Shown here piece after piece: positions 4,918-12,818 of a stretch of 14,059 bases of DNA (positions are counted from its first letter, which is position 1; each line of letters begins with the position of its first letter). The position numbers and the translations under genes were made by a program. The notes below the pieces were generated by a model. It saw nothing but the letters and a program-made list of their open reading frames with translations. It was not told the origin of the DNA and searched no databases. This DNA is from JADHLN01 sp965658435 (GTDB lineage: Bacteria > Pseudomonadota > Alphaproteobacteria > Rickettsiales > JABIRX01), in assembly GCA_965658435.1 (NCBI GenBank), contig CBFHSE010000040.1, forward strand, positions 1 to 14,059. The letters run 5' to 3'.

Positions 4918-5823
4918 ATGCAAGAAGCTTCCAGTAAAAATTACCAAAAAAAACCCAAATGGCTAAGAGTTAAAGCTCCTACATCAAAAACATATCAGCA
5001 AACCAAAGATTTAATGCGTAACCTCAAATTAAATACGGTTTGCGAAGAAGCTGCTTGCCCTAATATTGGAGAATGTTGGAGCAAAAAACATGCAACTGTA
5101 ATGATTATGGGCTCAATATGCACTAGAGCATGTGCTTTTTGCAATGTAGATACAGGGGTACCCCAACAATTAAACCCTCATGAACCAGATAATGTAGCAA
5201 AAGCAGTAAGCGAAATGCAGCTAGAACATGTTGTAGTTACTTCTGTAGATAGAGATGACCTTGCAGATGGTGGAGCTGAACATTTTGCTAAAACAATTGC
5301 TAAAATTCGTTTATATTCTCCTAAAACTTCTATAGAAGTCTTAACCCCTGATTTCTTAAGAAAAGGAAATGCTTTTGAAATTGTGATTCAAGCCAAGCCA
5401 GATGTTTTTAATCATAATATAGAAACAGTACCTTCTCTTTACCCAAAAATTAGACCAGGAGCAAGATATTTTAATTCTCTTTCCTTATTGCAAAATGTTA
5501 AAAAATATTCCAAAACAATTTTTACGAAATCAGGTGTAATGGTTGGCTTAGGAGAAACTAAAGATGAAATATTACAATTAATGGATGATTTAAGAGCGGC
5601 TGAAGTAGATTTTCTAACCATTGGCCAATATCTCCAACCTACACCAAAACATGCAAAAATATCTAGGTTTGTCCACCCAGATGAATTTGCATATTACAAA
5701 CAAATGGCAGAAGCTAAAGGGTTTCTAATGGTTTCAGCAACTCCTCTTACACGCTCATCATATCATGCTGGCGAAGATTTCAAACAATTACAAGAAAATC
5801 GTAATAAGCTGCATCAACAATAA
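4918..5823 (+). CDS. lipA: Lipoyl synthase
   Basis: This radical-SAM enzyme inserts two sulfurs into protein-bound octanoyl groups to make lipoyl cofactor for pyruvate and 2-oxoglutarate dehydrogenases. The 301 residues carry the auxiliary 4Fe-4S motif C-x4-C-x5-C (Cys42, 47, 53), the radical-SAM motif C-x3-C-x2-C (Cys68, 72, 75) and the C-terminal R-S-S-Y (279-282), where Ser ligates the sacrificial cluster. Length is normal. A longer in-frame reading exists upstream from 4819, but it lies inside serC; the ATG at 4918, 5 bases after the serC stop, is the natural start. It is convergent with the ankyrin gene that ends at 5841, with only 17 bases between the stops and no visible terminator. 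Confidence 0.97.
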   Translation: MQEASSKNYQKKPKWLRVKAPTSKTYQQTKDLMRNLKLNTVCEEAACPNIGECWSKKHATVMIMGSICTRACAFCNVDTGVPQQLNPHEPDNVAKAVSEMQLEHVVVTSVDRDDLADGGAEHFAKTIAKIRLYSPKTSIEVLTPDFLRKGNAFEIVIQAKPDVFNHNIETVPSLYPKIRPGARYFNSLSLLQNVKKYSKTIFTKSGVMVGLGETKDEILQLMDDLRAAEVDFLTIGQYLQPTPKHAKISRFVHPDEFAYYKQMAEAKGFLMVSATPLTRSSYHAGEDFKQLQENRNKLHQQ

Positions 5824-5840
5824 ATATGTTAATATTTTAT

Positions 5841-6461
5841 CTACCTACCGCGAGAAAAACTAGCTATCATTTTGAACATATCATCATCTAAAGCATTTGC
5901 ATTAGATTTCTCCCCCAATCTAGGATGTTTCGCCATAGCAAAAGCTAAAAGACATTTATTATCCAAAAGCGAAATAATATCTTTATTATTTTTATCTCTA
6001 GCAATTTCTTTTGCAGTTTTATAAGTATTAGCTCCAGAATCTAATAAAATATTAACAGCCCCTTCTTGATTTAAATCACAGGCATAATGGAGAGCTGTAT
6101 TAGCATTGTTACAAGCAACATTTATATCAGCACCAAATTCAATTAATGCCTGCATAGCATCTAAATTACCAGATATAACTGCATAATGAAGGGGGGTAAG
6201 ACCAGCTATGTTATCTCTAATATTAAGATTCATGCCTTTATCTTTAAGAAACCTTATTTTTTCTACATCTGCCAAGATAAGCTCCATATGTAGAACACTC
6301 ATACCATCATTATCATATAGATTTAAATTTAACTTCGGGTTTTTTTGCAAAAAATCCTTTAAACTATCAACGTCTCCATGAATAGCTATTTGAAAAAATT
6401 CCAATTCAATATTTTTACCAAAACAATCAAAACCTAAAAATCTTTTCACATAACGCCGCAT
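5841..6461 (-). CDS. Ankyrin-repeat protein with C-terminal H-x-R-L-G module
   Basis: This 206-residue protein begins with a basic segment (M-R-R-Y-V-K-R-F), followed by degenerate ankyrin repeats: about 19-48, 50-82 (S-V-L-H), 86-118 (L-T-P-L-H-Y-A, then F-G-A-D-I-N) and 120-150 (T-A-L-H-Y-A). After the repeats comes A-F-A-M-A-K-H-P-R-L-G-E-K-S (173-186) and A-L-D-D-D-M-F-K-M-I-A-S-F (190-202), matching the post-repeat module of the ankyrin protein at 2425-3297. The latter segment resembles the core of F-box/PRANC domains; that assignment is my inference. It lacks the long Lys/Glu helix and P-S-Q-G-R-S tail of the other two and ends S-R-G-R. An AAAGG seven bases upstream of the ATG supports the start. 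No signal peptide is seen; the protein is probably cytoplasmic or translocated to a host. Confidence 0.88.
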   Translation of the reverse strand: MRRYVKRFLGFDCFGKNIELEFFQIAIHGDVDSLKDFLQKNPKLNLNLYDNDGMSVLHMELILADVEKIRFLKDKGMNLNIRDNIAGLTPLHYAVISGNLDAMQALIEFGADINVACNNANTALHYACDLNQEGAVNILLDSGANTYKTAKEIARDKNNKDIISLLDNKCLLAFAMAKHPRLGEKSNANALDDDMFKMIASFSRGR

Positions 6462-6485
6462 AAAAAAACCTTTATTAAAACATAA

Positions 6486-6494
6486 ATAATATCA
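6486..6494 (-). promoter_or_regulatory. Extended -10 element for the ankyrin gene at 5841-6461
   Basis: On the minus strand TG-A-TATTAT (6494 to 6486) is an extended -10, 24 bases upstream of the ATG at 6461. The -35 region is weak. An AAAGG (6473 to 6469) serves as ribosome-binding site. Confidence 0.4.
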
Positions 6495-6609
6495 CAAAAA
6501 TAATTAATCACTTAAAAAAGTAACCCCAATTATTACCTTAAAAATAGGTAAAACTTTATAAGTCTTACAAGATAACAAGAAAACTTAAAGATTTTTTTTT
6601 ATTTATATT

Positions 6610-6615
6610 TATAAT
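6610..6615 (+). promoter_or_regulatory. Putative -10 box of umuDC
   Basis: A consensus TATAAT lies 25 bases before the umuD ATG. No convincing -35 is seen at 16-18 bases, where the sequence is a T-run. I found neither the alphaproteobacterial GTTC-N7-GTTC nor the enterobacterial CTG-N10-CAG SOS operator in the 179-base divergent gap, so SOS control is not supported by sequence. Confidence 0.35.
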
Positions 6616-6640
6616 AAAAGTACAAACTAAAATACCATAT

Positions 6641-7042
6641 ATGGAGAAAGAGAATATTTTTAAATTACCAATTTTTGCTACCAAAATTTCTGCTGGTTTT
6701 CCTTCTCCAGCAGATGATTATATGGAAGGTAAATTAGATTTAAATAAATATCTAATTAAACACCCAGCTGCTAGTTTTTTTATTAGAGTAATTGGTGATT
6801 CTATGATTAATGCAGGAATTTTTGATGGTGATTTACTAATAGTTGATAGAAGTTTAGAAGCATTATCAGGTAAAATAGTAATAGCGGTTATAGATGGTGA
6901 TTTAACTGTAAAAAGATTATTAAAAAAACAGCATAAAATTTACCTTGCAGCTGAAAACCCTAACTATTCTAACATAGAAATAAAAGATGAATCTTCCCTA
7001 CATATTTGGGGAGTTGTAACTAATGTGATTCATAAATTATGA
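6641..7042 (+). CDS. umuD: UmuD-like autoprotease, Pol V accessory subunit
   Basis: The 133-residue protein is a LexA/UmuD-type S24 peptidase without a DNA-binding domain. Ala18-Gly19 lies in a typical self-cleavage setting (S-A-G-F-P-S-P-A-D-D-Y). Ser54 in G-D-S-M and Lys91 in T-V-K-R-L form the catalytic pair, 37 residues apart as in Escherichia coli UmuD. In the known system RecA filaments trigger loss of the N-terminus, and the UmuD' dimer joins UmuC to make error-prone DNA polymerase V. The stop overlaps the umuC start (ATGA at 7039-7042), so the two are translationally coupled. There is no strong Shine-Dalgarno before the ATG; the short leader from the -10 at 6610 may suffice. Confidence 0.93.
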   Translation: MEKENIFKLPIFATKISAGFPSPADDYMEGKLDLNKYLIKHPAASFFIRVIGDSMINAGIFDGDLLIVDRSLEALSGKIVIAVIDGDLTVKRLLKKQHKIYLAAENPNYSNIEIKDESSLHIWGVVTNVIHKL

Positions 7043-8295
7043 GTGCTATATTTTTTTTAATTGATTGTAATAATTTTTATTGTTCCTGCGAAAGAGTTTT
7101 TAAACCAAATTTAAATGACAAACCGGTTATAGTTCTTTCTAATAATGATGGCTGCATTATTGCCCGTTCTAACGAAGCTAAAAATTTAAATATTCCTATG
7201 GGAGCACCCTATTTTAAATATAAAAATTTAATCAAAAAAGAACAAATTCAAGTTTTCTCATCTAATTATCAATTATATGGAGATATGTCTAACCGGGTTA
7301 TGAATATTATCAAATCATTTAGCCCATATATTGAGTTTTATTCCATAGATGAAGCCTTTATAAGAGTAGATAATTTAAATATTAAAAATTATGAAGAATA
7401 TGCTAATAACATAAAAGATAAAATTGCTAAATATACAGGAATACCTGTTTCAATTGGCATTGCAAGGAGCAAAACATTAGCTAAAATTGCCAATCATATT
7501 GCTAAAAAAAACAACCATATTTACTCCCTACTTAACAAAGATACTCAAGATAATATTTTAAAAAAATTCCCTATAGATGAAATTTGGGGCATTGGTAGAA
7601 ATTTAGCACCTAAACTAAAATCTCAACAAATATTTACCGCAGCCGATCTCAAAAATAGCAATACTATGTTAATGCGTAAATATTACTCAGTAACTTTAGA
7701 AAAAACTATTAGGGAATTACAAGAAATAAACTGCCTTGATTTAGAAGAAAGCAAAGCTAAAAAAAATATTATTAGCTCAAAATCTTTTGCAAAACCAATT
7801 ACTGAAAAATATGAATTACGCCAAGCCATCGCCAATTATGCTGCAAGGGCTTGCAAAAAACTACGCCAACAACAAGGTCAAGCACAAGCAATTTATCTTT
7901 TTATCAAAACAAATAAATTTAGTACTTATAAAAGACAATATCAAAACCATATAATAAAAGGTTTTATTAATCCAACTAGTAATACCCAAACAATATTAAC
8001 CTATAGCAAAATTATGCTCGATGAAATCTATAAACCAGGATATGAATATCACAAAGCAGGAATAATTTTGTTAAATATTATTGATAAAAACATCGTTCAA
8101 TATGATTTATTTAGCAAAAATTCTAATAATGAAAAACAAAATAAATTAGCGCATATTATTGATGATATAAACAAACTATCAGGACAGGAAATAATAAAAT
8201 TTGCTATTCAAGGTAATAATCCATGGCAGCAAAAAAACCAATATCATTCTCCATGTTACACCACAAAATGGGACGAGCTAGTCACAGCTTCTTAA
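7039..8295 (+). CDS. umuC: Y-family DNA polymerase, Pol V catalytic subunit
   Basis: The 418-residue protein begins with F-L-I-D-C-N-N-F-Y-C-S-C-E-R-V-F, giving catalytic Asp9 and the Y-family steric-gate region. Y-S-I-D-E-A-F supplies Asp104 and Glu105, the other metal ligands. P-V-S-I-G-I-A-R-S-K-T-L-A-K follows in the palm. I-W-G-I-G-R-N belongs to the helix-hairpin-helix thumb region, then come the little-finger domain and a C-terminal W-x-x-K-x-x-Y-x-S-x-x-Y-T-T-x-W-D-E-L segment typical of UmuC rather than DinB. Length fits UmuC (about 420). It performs translesion synthesis with UmuD'. It is convergent with cysQ, with 6 bases between the stops. Confidence 0.95.
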   Translation: MSAIFFLIDCNNFYCSCERVFKPNLNDKPVIVLSNNDGCIIARSNEAKNLNIPMGAPYFKYKNLIKKEQIQVFSSNYQLYGDMSNRVMNIIKSFSPYIEFYSIDEAFIRVDNLNIKNYEEYANNIKDKIAKYTGIPVSIGIARSKTLAKIANHIAKKNNHIYSLLNKDTQDNILKKFPIDEIWGIGRNLAPKLKSQQIFTAADLKNSNTMLMRKYYSVTLEKTIRELQEINCLDLEESKAKKNIISSKSFAKPITEKYELRQAIANYAARACKKLRQQQGQAQAIYLFIKTNKFSTYKRQYQNHIIKGFINPTSNTQTILTYSKIMLDEIYKPGYEYHKAGIILLNIIDKNIVQYDLFSKNSNNEKQNKLAHIIDDINKLSGQEIIKFAIQGNNPWQQKNQYHSPCYTTKWDELVTAS

Positions 8296-8301
8296 AGAAA
8301 C

Positions 8302-9060
8302 TCAGGCTTTAGCAATAAAATAAGGGTTTATAAAATCTTCATTCAACCCATATAATAATCTCTTACCAGATAAATCTAAAACTGAGCCACCTGCTGCTTG
8401 AATAATAGCATCACCTGCAGCACTATCCCATTCCATTGTATGAGAAAAATAAGGAAATATCTGAGCCTCTCCAGAAGCAATTTTGCAAAATTTCAAAGCA
8501 CTAGAAAAAAAGGAAATTTTATCTATAAAAAGATTATCTTGAAAATCTTTAAATAATTTATTGTGCTGCATTCTTTTACTAGCAATTAAATGCATATTTT
8601 TACTTTTTTTATTAGTTTTTATGATTTTTTTACAATTATCCTGCCAGACAAAAGCTCCTTGATAATTTGAATAATAACTAGTTTTAGCAAAAGGAATATG
8701 AATATAACCAAATTCAGCTTTATTATTTTTTATATAAGCTAATGAAATAGCAAATTCTTCAGTTTTTTTAATAAAAGCAGAAGTTCCATCAAGAGGATCC
8801 AACAACCAAAATTCTGAAGCAGAGATATATTTTTTATTAATTTCAGAATCTTGTTCCTCAGAAATAATTGGTGTATCACTTATTTTTTTTAATTCTTTGA
8901 TAATAAAATCATTCACTGCTAAATCTGCATTAGTAACTTGCGATCCATCAGATTTCTTGGTTACAATAACATCCTCTACAAAAAAATCTAAAAGCATGGC
9001 ACCAGCTTGCTCTAATATAACAAGAAGCTTTTCTTCTATGTGTTTCACTTGATTATCCAA
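8302..9060 (-). CDS. cysQ: 3'(2'),5'-bisphosphate nucleotidase (inositol monophosphatase superfamily)
   Basis: The 252 residues show the Mg-dependent phosphatase motifs: K-S-D-G-S-Q-V-T-N-A-D (37-46), I-I-S-E-E-Q (65-70), W-L-L-D-P-L-D-G-T (85-93, metal-binding Asp88 and Asp91) and M-E-W-D-S-A-A-G-D (209-217). The spacing and the D-G-S-x-V-T-x-A-D form match CysQ, which turns 3'-phosphoadenosine 5'-phosphate into AMP and phosphate. An inositol monophosphatase cannot be fully excluded. The frame has no upstream ATG. The start is taken as TTG at 9060, because the extended -10 at 9082-9090 leaves about 15 bases of leader; GTG at 9048 is an alternative. It is divergent from ribF. Confidence 0.9.
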   Translation of the reverse strand: MDNQVKHIEEKLLVILEQAGAMLLDFFVEDVIVTKKSDGSQVTNADLAVNDFIIKELKKISDTPIISEEQDSEINKKYISASEFWLLDPLDGTSAFIKKTEEFAISLAYIKNNKAEFGYIHIPFAKTSYYSNYQGAFVWQDNCKKIIKTNKKSKNMHLIASKRMQHNKLFKDFQDNLFIDKISFFSSALKFCKIASGEAQIFPYFSHTMEWDSAAGDAIIQAAGGSVLDLSGKRLLYGLNEDFINPYFIAKA

Positions 9061-9081
9061 CAGAAATATATATTTTAAAAT

Positions 9082-9090
9082 ATTATATCA
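9082..9090 (-). promoter_or_regulatory. Extended -10 promoter of cysQ
   Basis: On the minus strand TG-A-TATAAT runs from 9090 to 9082, a full extended -10 with consensus hexamer. It lies in the 61-base gap between the divergent cysQ and ribF genes. Its position helps limit the cysQ start to TTG 9060 or GTG 9048. Confidence 0.5.
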
Positions 9091-9121
9091 TTCATCTTAT
9101 GAGTAAGGCGCAAAACTCTCA

Positions 9122-10057
9122 ATGAAAATTATAAGAAATTTTAGCAATATATCTTCCCAAGAAAAAAACACTGTTTTAGCCTTAGGTAATTTTGATGGCA
9201 TACATCTTGGACATCAAAAAATCCTTACAAAAATACAAGAAATTGCTAAAAAATCTGATAAGAGAACAGCTATAATGAGCTTTGAACCTCATCCATATAG
9301 ATTTTTTAACAAAACAAAAAATTTTAATATTTTATCATTACAGGATAAAATAACCTTACTAAAAAATAACCATATTGATTATCTCTATCTAGCTAAATTT
9401 AATAAAAATTTTGCAAATATTACTGCCGCAGAATTTATCAAACAAATCTTAATAGAAAAACTAAATATTAGCCATTTAGTAATTGGCTATGATTTTATAT
9501 TTGGCAAAAACCGTACAGGTAATGCAGATTATTTAAAAACAGCATCAAAAAATTATCATATTCCCTTTACGCAAATCTCTTCACATATTACAGCAAATGG
9601 AGAAATTTATTCATCAACCCAAATTAGAAAAGCATTAATTGTAGGAGATATAGAAAATGCTTCCAAAATGCTAGGGCGTAATTATTTTATTAAAAACAGA
9701 GTGATTGAAGGTAAAAAAATTGCTAGAAATTTAGGATATCCAACAGCAAATCTAAAATTAAATAATCTTTGCCTAGCAAAATTTGGTGTTTATTTAGTTA
9801 AAGTCCATATAGAAAATAACATCTTTAATGGAATCGCAAATATTGGTATAAAACCAACAGTAACTGATGCTAACATCCCAATTTTGGAAGCACATATTTT
9901 TGACTTTAACAAAAATTTATATGGACAAAAAATTAAGGTTGAATTTATATCTTTTCTACGAGAAGAGAAAAAATTTTCAAATATTGCAGAATTAAAATCT
10001 CAAATTACTCTTGATATTAACCAAGCAAAAATAATATTAAAAAATGTTAAAATTTAA
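9122..10057 (+). CDS. ribF: Bifunctional riboflavin kinase / FAD synthetase
   Basis: The 311-residue protein has both domains in the usual order. The FMN adenylyltransferase domain carries L-G-N-F-D-G-I-H-L-G-H (21-31), S-F-E-P-H-P (53-58), the F-G-K-N-R-T-G loop (127-133) and S-S-T-Q-I-R (164-169). The riboflavin kinase domain carries G-x-x-x-A-R-x-L-G-Y-P-T-A-N (197-210), N-I-G-x-x-P-T (240-246) and L-E-A-H-I-F-D-F (255-262), whose Glu256 is the expected base. It makes FMN and FAD from riboflavin and ATP in the cytoplasm. Its stop overlaps the lspA start by 14 bases. In many proteobacteria ileS sits between ribF and lspA; here it is absent and the two are fused into one tight unit. Confidence 0.96.
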   Translation: MKIIRNFSNISSQEKNTVLALGNFDGIHLGHQKILTKIQEIAKKSDKRTAIMSFEPHPYRFFNKTKNFNILSLQDKITLLKNNHIDYLYLAKFNKNFANITAAEFIKQILIEKLNISHLVIGYDFIFGKNRTGNADYLKTASKNYHIPFTQISSHITANGEIYSSTQIRKALIVGDIENASKMLGRNYFIKNRVIEGKKIARNLGYPTANLKLNNLCLAKFGVYLVKVHIENNIFNGIANIGIKPTVTDANIPILEAHIFDFNKNLYGQKIKVEFISFLREEKKFSNIAELKSQITLDINQAKIILKNVKI

Positions 10058-10547
10058 CCCAGCCAATAAATCATTATTTTTTAAGGCAATAATTTTTGCC
10101 TCTATTCTAACTATAATAGATTTATATAGTAAGGTAGCTATTTTTAATTATTTAGATAATCTTGAATATCCTTTTATCAGAATAAGTAATTTTTTAAACA
10201 TAGTTAAAGTTTATAACACTGGAATTAGCTTTGGCATGTTTAATGATCTTGCATATGGTAAATATATTTTAATAATTATAGCTTTAATAATTAGCATATT
10301 TTTAATTATGTGGCTTTATAAAACTAATGATAAATTAATTATATTTGCTCTATCATTAATTATAGCTGGTGCATTTGGCAACATAATAGACAGAGCCATA
10401 AATGGCGCAGTTGCAGATTTTATAGATGTTCATCTAGGTGCTTATCACTGGCCAGCTTTTAACTTTGCTGATAGCTATATTACAATAGGTGCAATATTAC
10501 TAATTTATGATGAATTTTTTAAAAAAGGAAAAACCAAAAATGCTTAA
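10044..10547 (+). CDS. lspA: Lipoprotein signal peptidase (signal peptidase II)
   Basis: This inner-membrane aspartyl protease cleaves diacylated prolipoproteins before the lipobox Cys. The 167 residues contain four hydrophobic helices (about 12-26, 74-91, 97-112, 141-155). Conserved motifs are D-L-Y-S-K (26-30), V-Y-N-T-G-I-S-F-G (56-64), G-N-I-I-D-R (112-117), A-D-F-I-D (124-128) and F-N-F-A-D-S-Y-I (139-146). Asp125 and Asp143 are the expected catalytic pair. Length is normal. The ATG lies inside ribF (14-base overlap) and its own end overlaps the next small gene by 8 bases, so translation is probably coupled along the operon. Confidence 0.96.
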   Translation: MLKFNPANKSLFFKAIIFASILTIIDLYSKVAIFNYLDNLEYPFIRISNFLNIVKVYNTGISFGMFNDLAYGKYILIIIALIISIFLIMWLYKTNDKLIIFALSLIIAGAFGNIIDRAINGAVADFIDVHLGAYHWPAFNFADSYITIGAILLIYDEFFKKGKTKNA

Positions 10548-10692
10548 ATTACTAATTTTAATAATATTACTGGCTAATTGTAGTTATAAAAAACCTCTAA
10601 ATAACCACCAACTTTTAGTACCTCCTTTTATTCAAAGTGAGAACCCTGAGATTTACGAATTATTTAAATCTGATAAAAAACAGAAAAATTAA
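10540..10692 (+). CDS. Small putative lipoprotein, possible minimal DUF3035/BamF-like protein
   Basis: Fifty residues are encoded from the ATG at 10540, which has an AGGA about ten bases upstream and overlaps lspA by 8 bases. A longer in-frame reading from 10507 would put charged lspA-encoded sequence before the signal peptide and is unlikely. The protein starts M-L-K-L-L-I-L-I-I-L-L-A-N-C: a short hydrophobic signal with a lipobox-like L-A-N-C (Asn at -1 is unusual), so Cys14 would be lipidated. The mature part is only about 37 residues, with N-N-H-Q-L-L-V-P-P-F. In alphaproteobacteria the gene after lspA is often a DUF3035 (BamF) lipoprotein containing a L-V-V-P-P segment. Position and motif suggest a strongly shortened relative, an inference. 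Confidence 0.65.
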   Translation: MLKLLILIILLANCSYKKPLNNHQLLVPPFIQSENPEIYELFKSDKKQKN

Positions 10693-10694
10693 TA

Positions 10695-11438
10695 ATGCCA
10701 TATTATAAAGCCATAGTTGAATATAATGGTAAAAATTATTCAGGTTTTCAAAAACAACCTAATTTAAGAACCATTGAAGACTCTCTAAATAAAGCTATAA
10801 GCAAATTTTCCAATAGCATAGTTGCTATTAAATATGCCGGAAGAACTGATAGTGGAGTACATGCTAAAGGGCAAGTTATAAGCTTTAAATTAGCAAAAAA
10901 ATATAATAACCACCAAATATGCGCAGGAATAAATTTCCATTTACGCGAAAATAATGAAGCAATAGCAATTTTAAAGGTTAATAAATCAGAGAAGGATTTT
11001 AACCCAAGATTTGGAGCAAAAGAAAAAACCTATGAATATCAAATTTTAAATAGAAAGATTTTTTCACCACTTCTTTCTAATTATTCTTGGCATATTAAAA
11101 AAAATATAAATATAAAAGCCATGCAAATTGCAAGTAATTATTTAATTGGCAAACATGATTTTTCAGCATTTAGAGCAAGTGAGTGCCAAGCAGAAAAACC
11201 AATTCGAATAATTAATAATATAAAAATCACTAAAGCAAAAAATATCATCAAAATAAGCATAACTGCACCTTCTTTTTTATATAATATGGTAAGAATTATA
11301 AGCGGAACATTAGTTGAAATTGGCCTGGAAAAATATCAAGCAGAAAAAATAAAAGAAATCCTAATATCAAGGAACCGTAAAAATGCCGGCCAAACAGCAC
11401 CAGCTAATGGCCTTTGTCTTATAAAAATCAAATATTAA
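10695..11438 (+). CDS. truA: tRNA pseudouridine(38-40) synthase
   Basis: TruA converts uridines 38-40 in the anticodon stem-loop of many tRNAs to pseudouridine. The 247 residues begin Y-K-A-I-V-E-Y-N-G-K-N-Y-S-G-F-Q and contain the catalytic motif A-G-R-T-D-S-G-V-H-A with nucleophile Asp52. N-F-H-L-R, G-x-H-D-F-S-A-F-R and F-L-Y-N-M-V-R-x-I-x-G-T-L follow, all typical of the family. Length is normal. The ATG lies 2 bases after the small lipoprotein gene, making it the last gene of the ribF-lspA-lipoprotein-truA unit. In many alphaproteobacteria truA follows fmt; here fmt lies beyond a decayed gene and on the other strand. Confidence 0.96.
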   Translation: MPYYKAIVEYNGKNYSGFQKQPNLRTIEDSLNKAISKFSNSIVAIKYAGRTDSGVHAKGQVISFKLAKKYNNHQICAGINFHLRENNEAIAILKVNKSEKDFNPRFGAKEKTYEYQILNRKIFSPLLSNYSWHIKKNINIKAMQIASNYLIGKHDFSAFRASECQAEKPIRIINNIKITKAKNIIKISITAPSFLYNMVRIISGTLVEIGLEKYQAEKIKEILISRNRKNAGQTAPANGLCLIKIKY

Positions 11439-11511
11439 TTGTTTTTTCTAACTACTAATCCTATAAACCATTGATATGTGATATTTAAGTAGAAATTAAT
11501 AATATAGCTTC

Positions 11512-12796
11512 ATGCTACATACTCATCCACTCAAAAATAGAAGAGGTTCCAAATAAAGAATTTATAATTCAATTACTTGATGATAGTGGTCAACCTTTAG
11601 GTTTTAATTACACAGCCACAGAAGAAAGAGAAGAAAAAGACTAAAAGGATCAGTAGGGCCAATTGGAACAGCAAAAAATAACGATATGTTATATTTTCAT
11701 TCAGAAACTGGTTTAACCAGCCTCTGGCTAAAAGGTAACTCAATCCAAAAAGTAATAAAACCTGAATTAGATAAGCATTCTGGAAATGGTAGAGTAGCTA
11801 TATTATTCAACACACAAAGATCTTGTTGCTGGTTATGCTAAAGCTTAATACCTAAATTTGCTCTAACAATTGCTCGTGAATTAGGTATCTCACTGACAGA
11901 AAGAGATATCTCGATAAGATATAATGAAGAATATGATGGAAGAGAAAAAAGAGATATCGAATTAAAAGGATTAAAAACTGAAGAAAATATAGTATCAGAT
12001 AAAGCAACAGAACTATAAAAAAAACAATTTTCTAAAATTGAAAATGAGAAAATAAAAATCAAAGTCCTAAATAGAATAATTGAATTTGCAATTAGTAATA
12101 TGTTAAATAAATCTCAAAATGAAGAGTTAGCACATGATTTAAATCGAAAAATTGATGCATCAGAAATTAAGTCTAATACGGAAAAACTAGGAAAACTAAC
12201 AAGAGATGTAAGCTGCGAAAAAATAACAGGTACTTCTGTAACAAGTAAAGAAGCTTTACAATTATCTCCAGCAAAACAGAGTTGAGACTAACTCAATTTA
12301 ACACCCCAACAAGCAGAGCAATATATACTGAAAGAACAACAGAAAGCCCAGATACTAACACAAATCTCTCAAAATTAGATACAACAATACTAGCATTCAG
12401 CCCTTCACCTGAAAAAATAACTCCCACCAAGTTTCATAGATCTCTATATAGAAAAAATCCAAGAGAAGTCATATATCAGAATGAAGTTAGCAGAGCATTA
12501 TTTACAAAAAAACAGAAGATAAATTAGGCAAAGAAGATACTGAACAAGCAAAAGCAGGATCACTCCCAAAACCTGGCTTAACTTATAATGAATTTAAAGA
12601 AAGTGGTATACCTGCATCTCAAAATTCCATCATGAATTACGCAGAAGAAGCAGCAAATCTCATTGAAGGTTTATTTACAGGAATTATTAGCGGCACTAGA
12701 AGTAAAAGACCAGCCGCAGCAAGTTCTAGAGAACAAAGTGCAACTGCTAGGAGTTCAAAGCCAAGTAACAATACTCAAAGACAATTATCTTTCTAA
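11512..12796 (+). pseudogene. Long decayed gene of unknown function with several stops and frame changes
   Basis: Coding-like sequence runs across frames. From about 11522, I-E-E-V-P-N-K-E-F-I-I-Q-L-L-D-D-S-G-Q ends at TAA 11642. One frame over, G-S-V-G-P-I-G-T-A-K-N-N-D-M-L-Y-F and S-L-W-L-K-G-N-S-I continue to a stop near 11838. A brief second shift gives D-L-V-A-G-Y-A-K-A. From 11851, F-A-L-T-I-A-R-E-L-G-I-S-L runs on, through TAA 12016-12018 (CTA-TAA-AAA), to TGA 12283. Further frame changes follow, one at a run of seven A near 12505. From 12512 the frame is clean to TAA 12794-12796, with N-Y-A-E-E-A-A-N-L-I-E-G-L-F-T-G and a Ser/Arg/Gln-rich tail ending R-Q-L-S-F. The intact gene would have had over 400 codons. 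I do not recognise the family, and the original start is unclear. Confidence 0.7.
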
Positions 12797-12818
12797 TAAA
12801 AACTTTAGAAAATTATCA

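Noticed and set aside
5439..5621. 60-codon minus-strand frame inside lipA
   Set aside because: It is a shadow of the lipoyl synthase gene.
11838..12062. 74-codon minus-strand frame, Phe/Ser-rich
   Set aside because: It is antisense to the AT-rich decayed gene. Its composition is what GAA/AAA-rich coding sequence gives when read backwards.
12790..12811. Possible bidirectional terminator between the decayed gene and fmt (TTTCTAA / TTAGAAA arms)
   Set aside because: The stem has seven base pairs with only one G-C pair, and no T-run follows on either strand. It is too weak to call.
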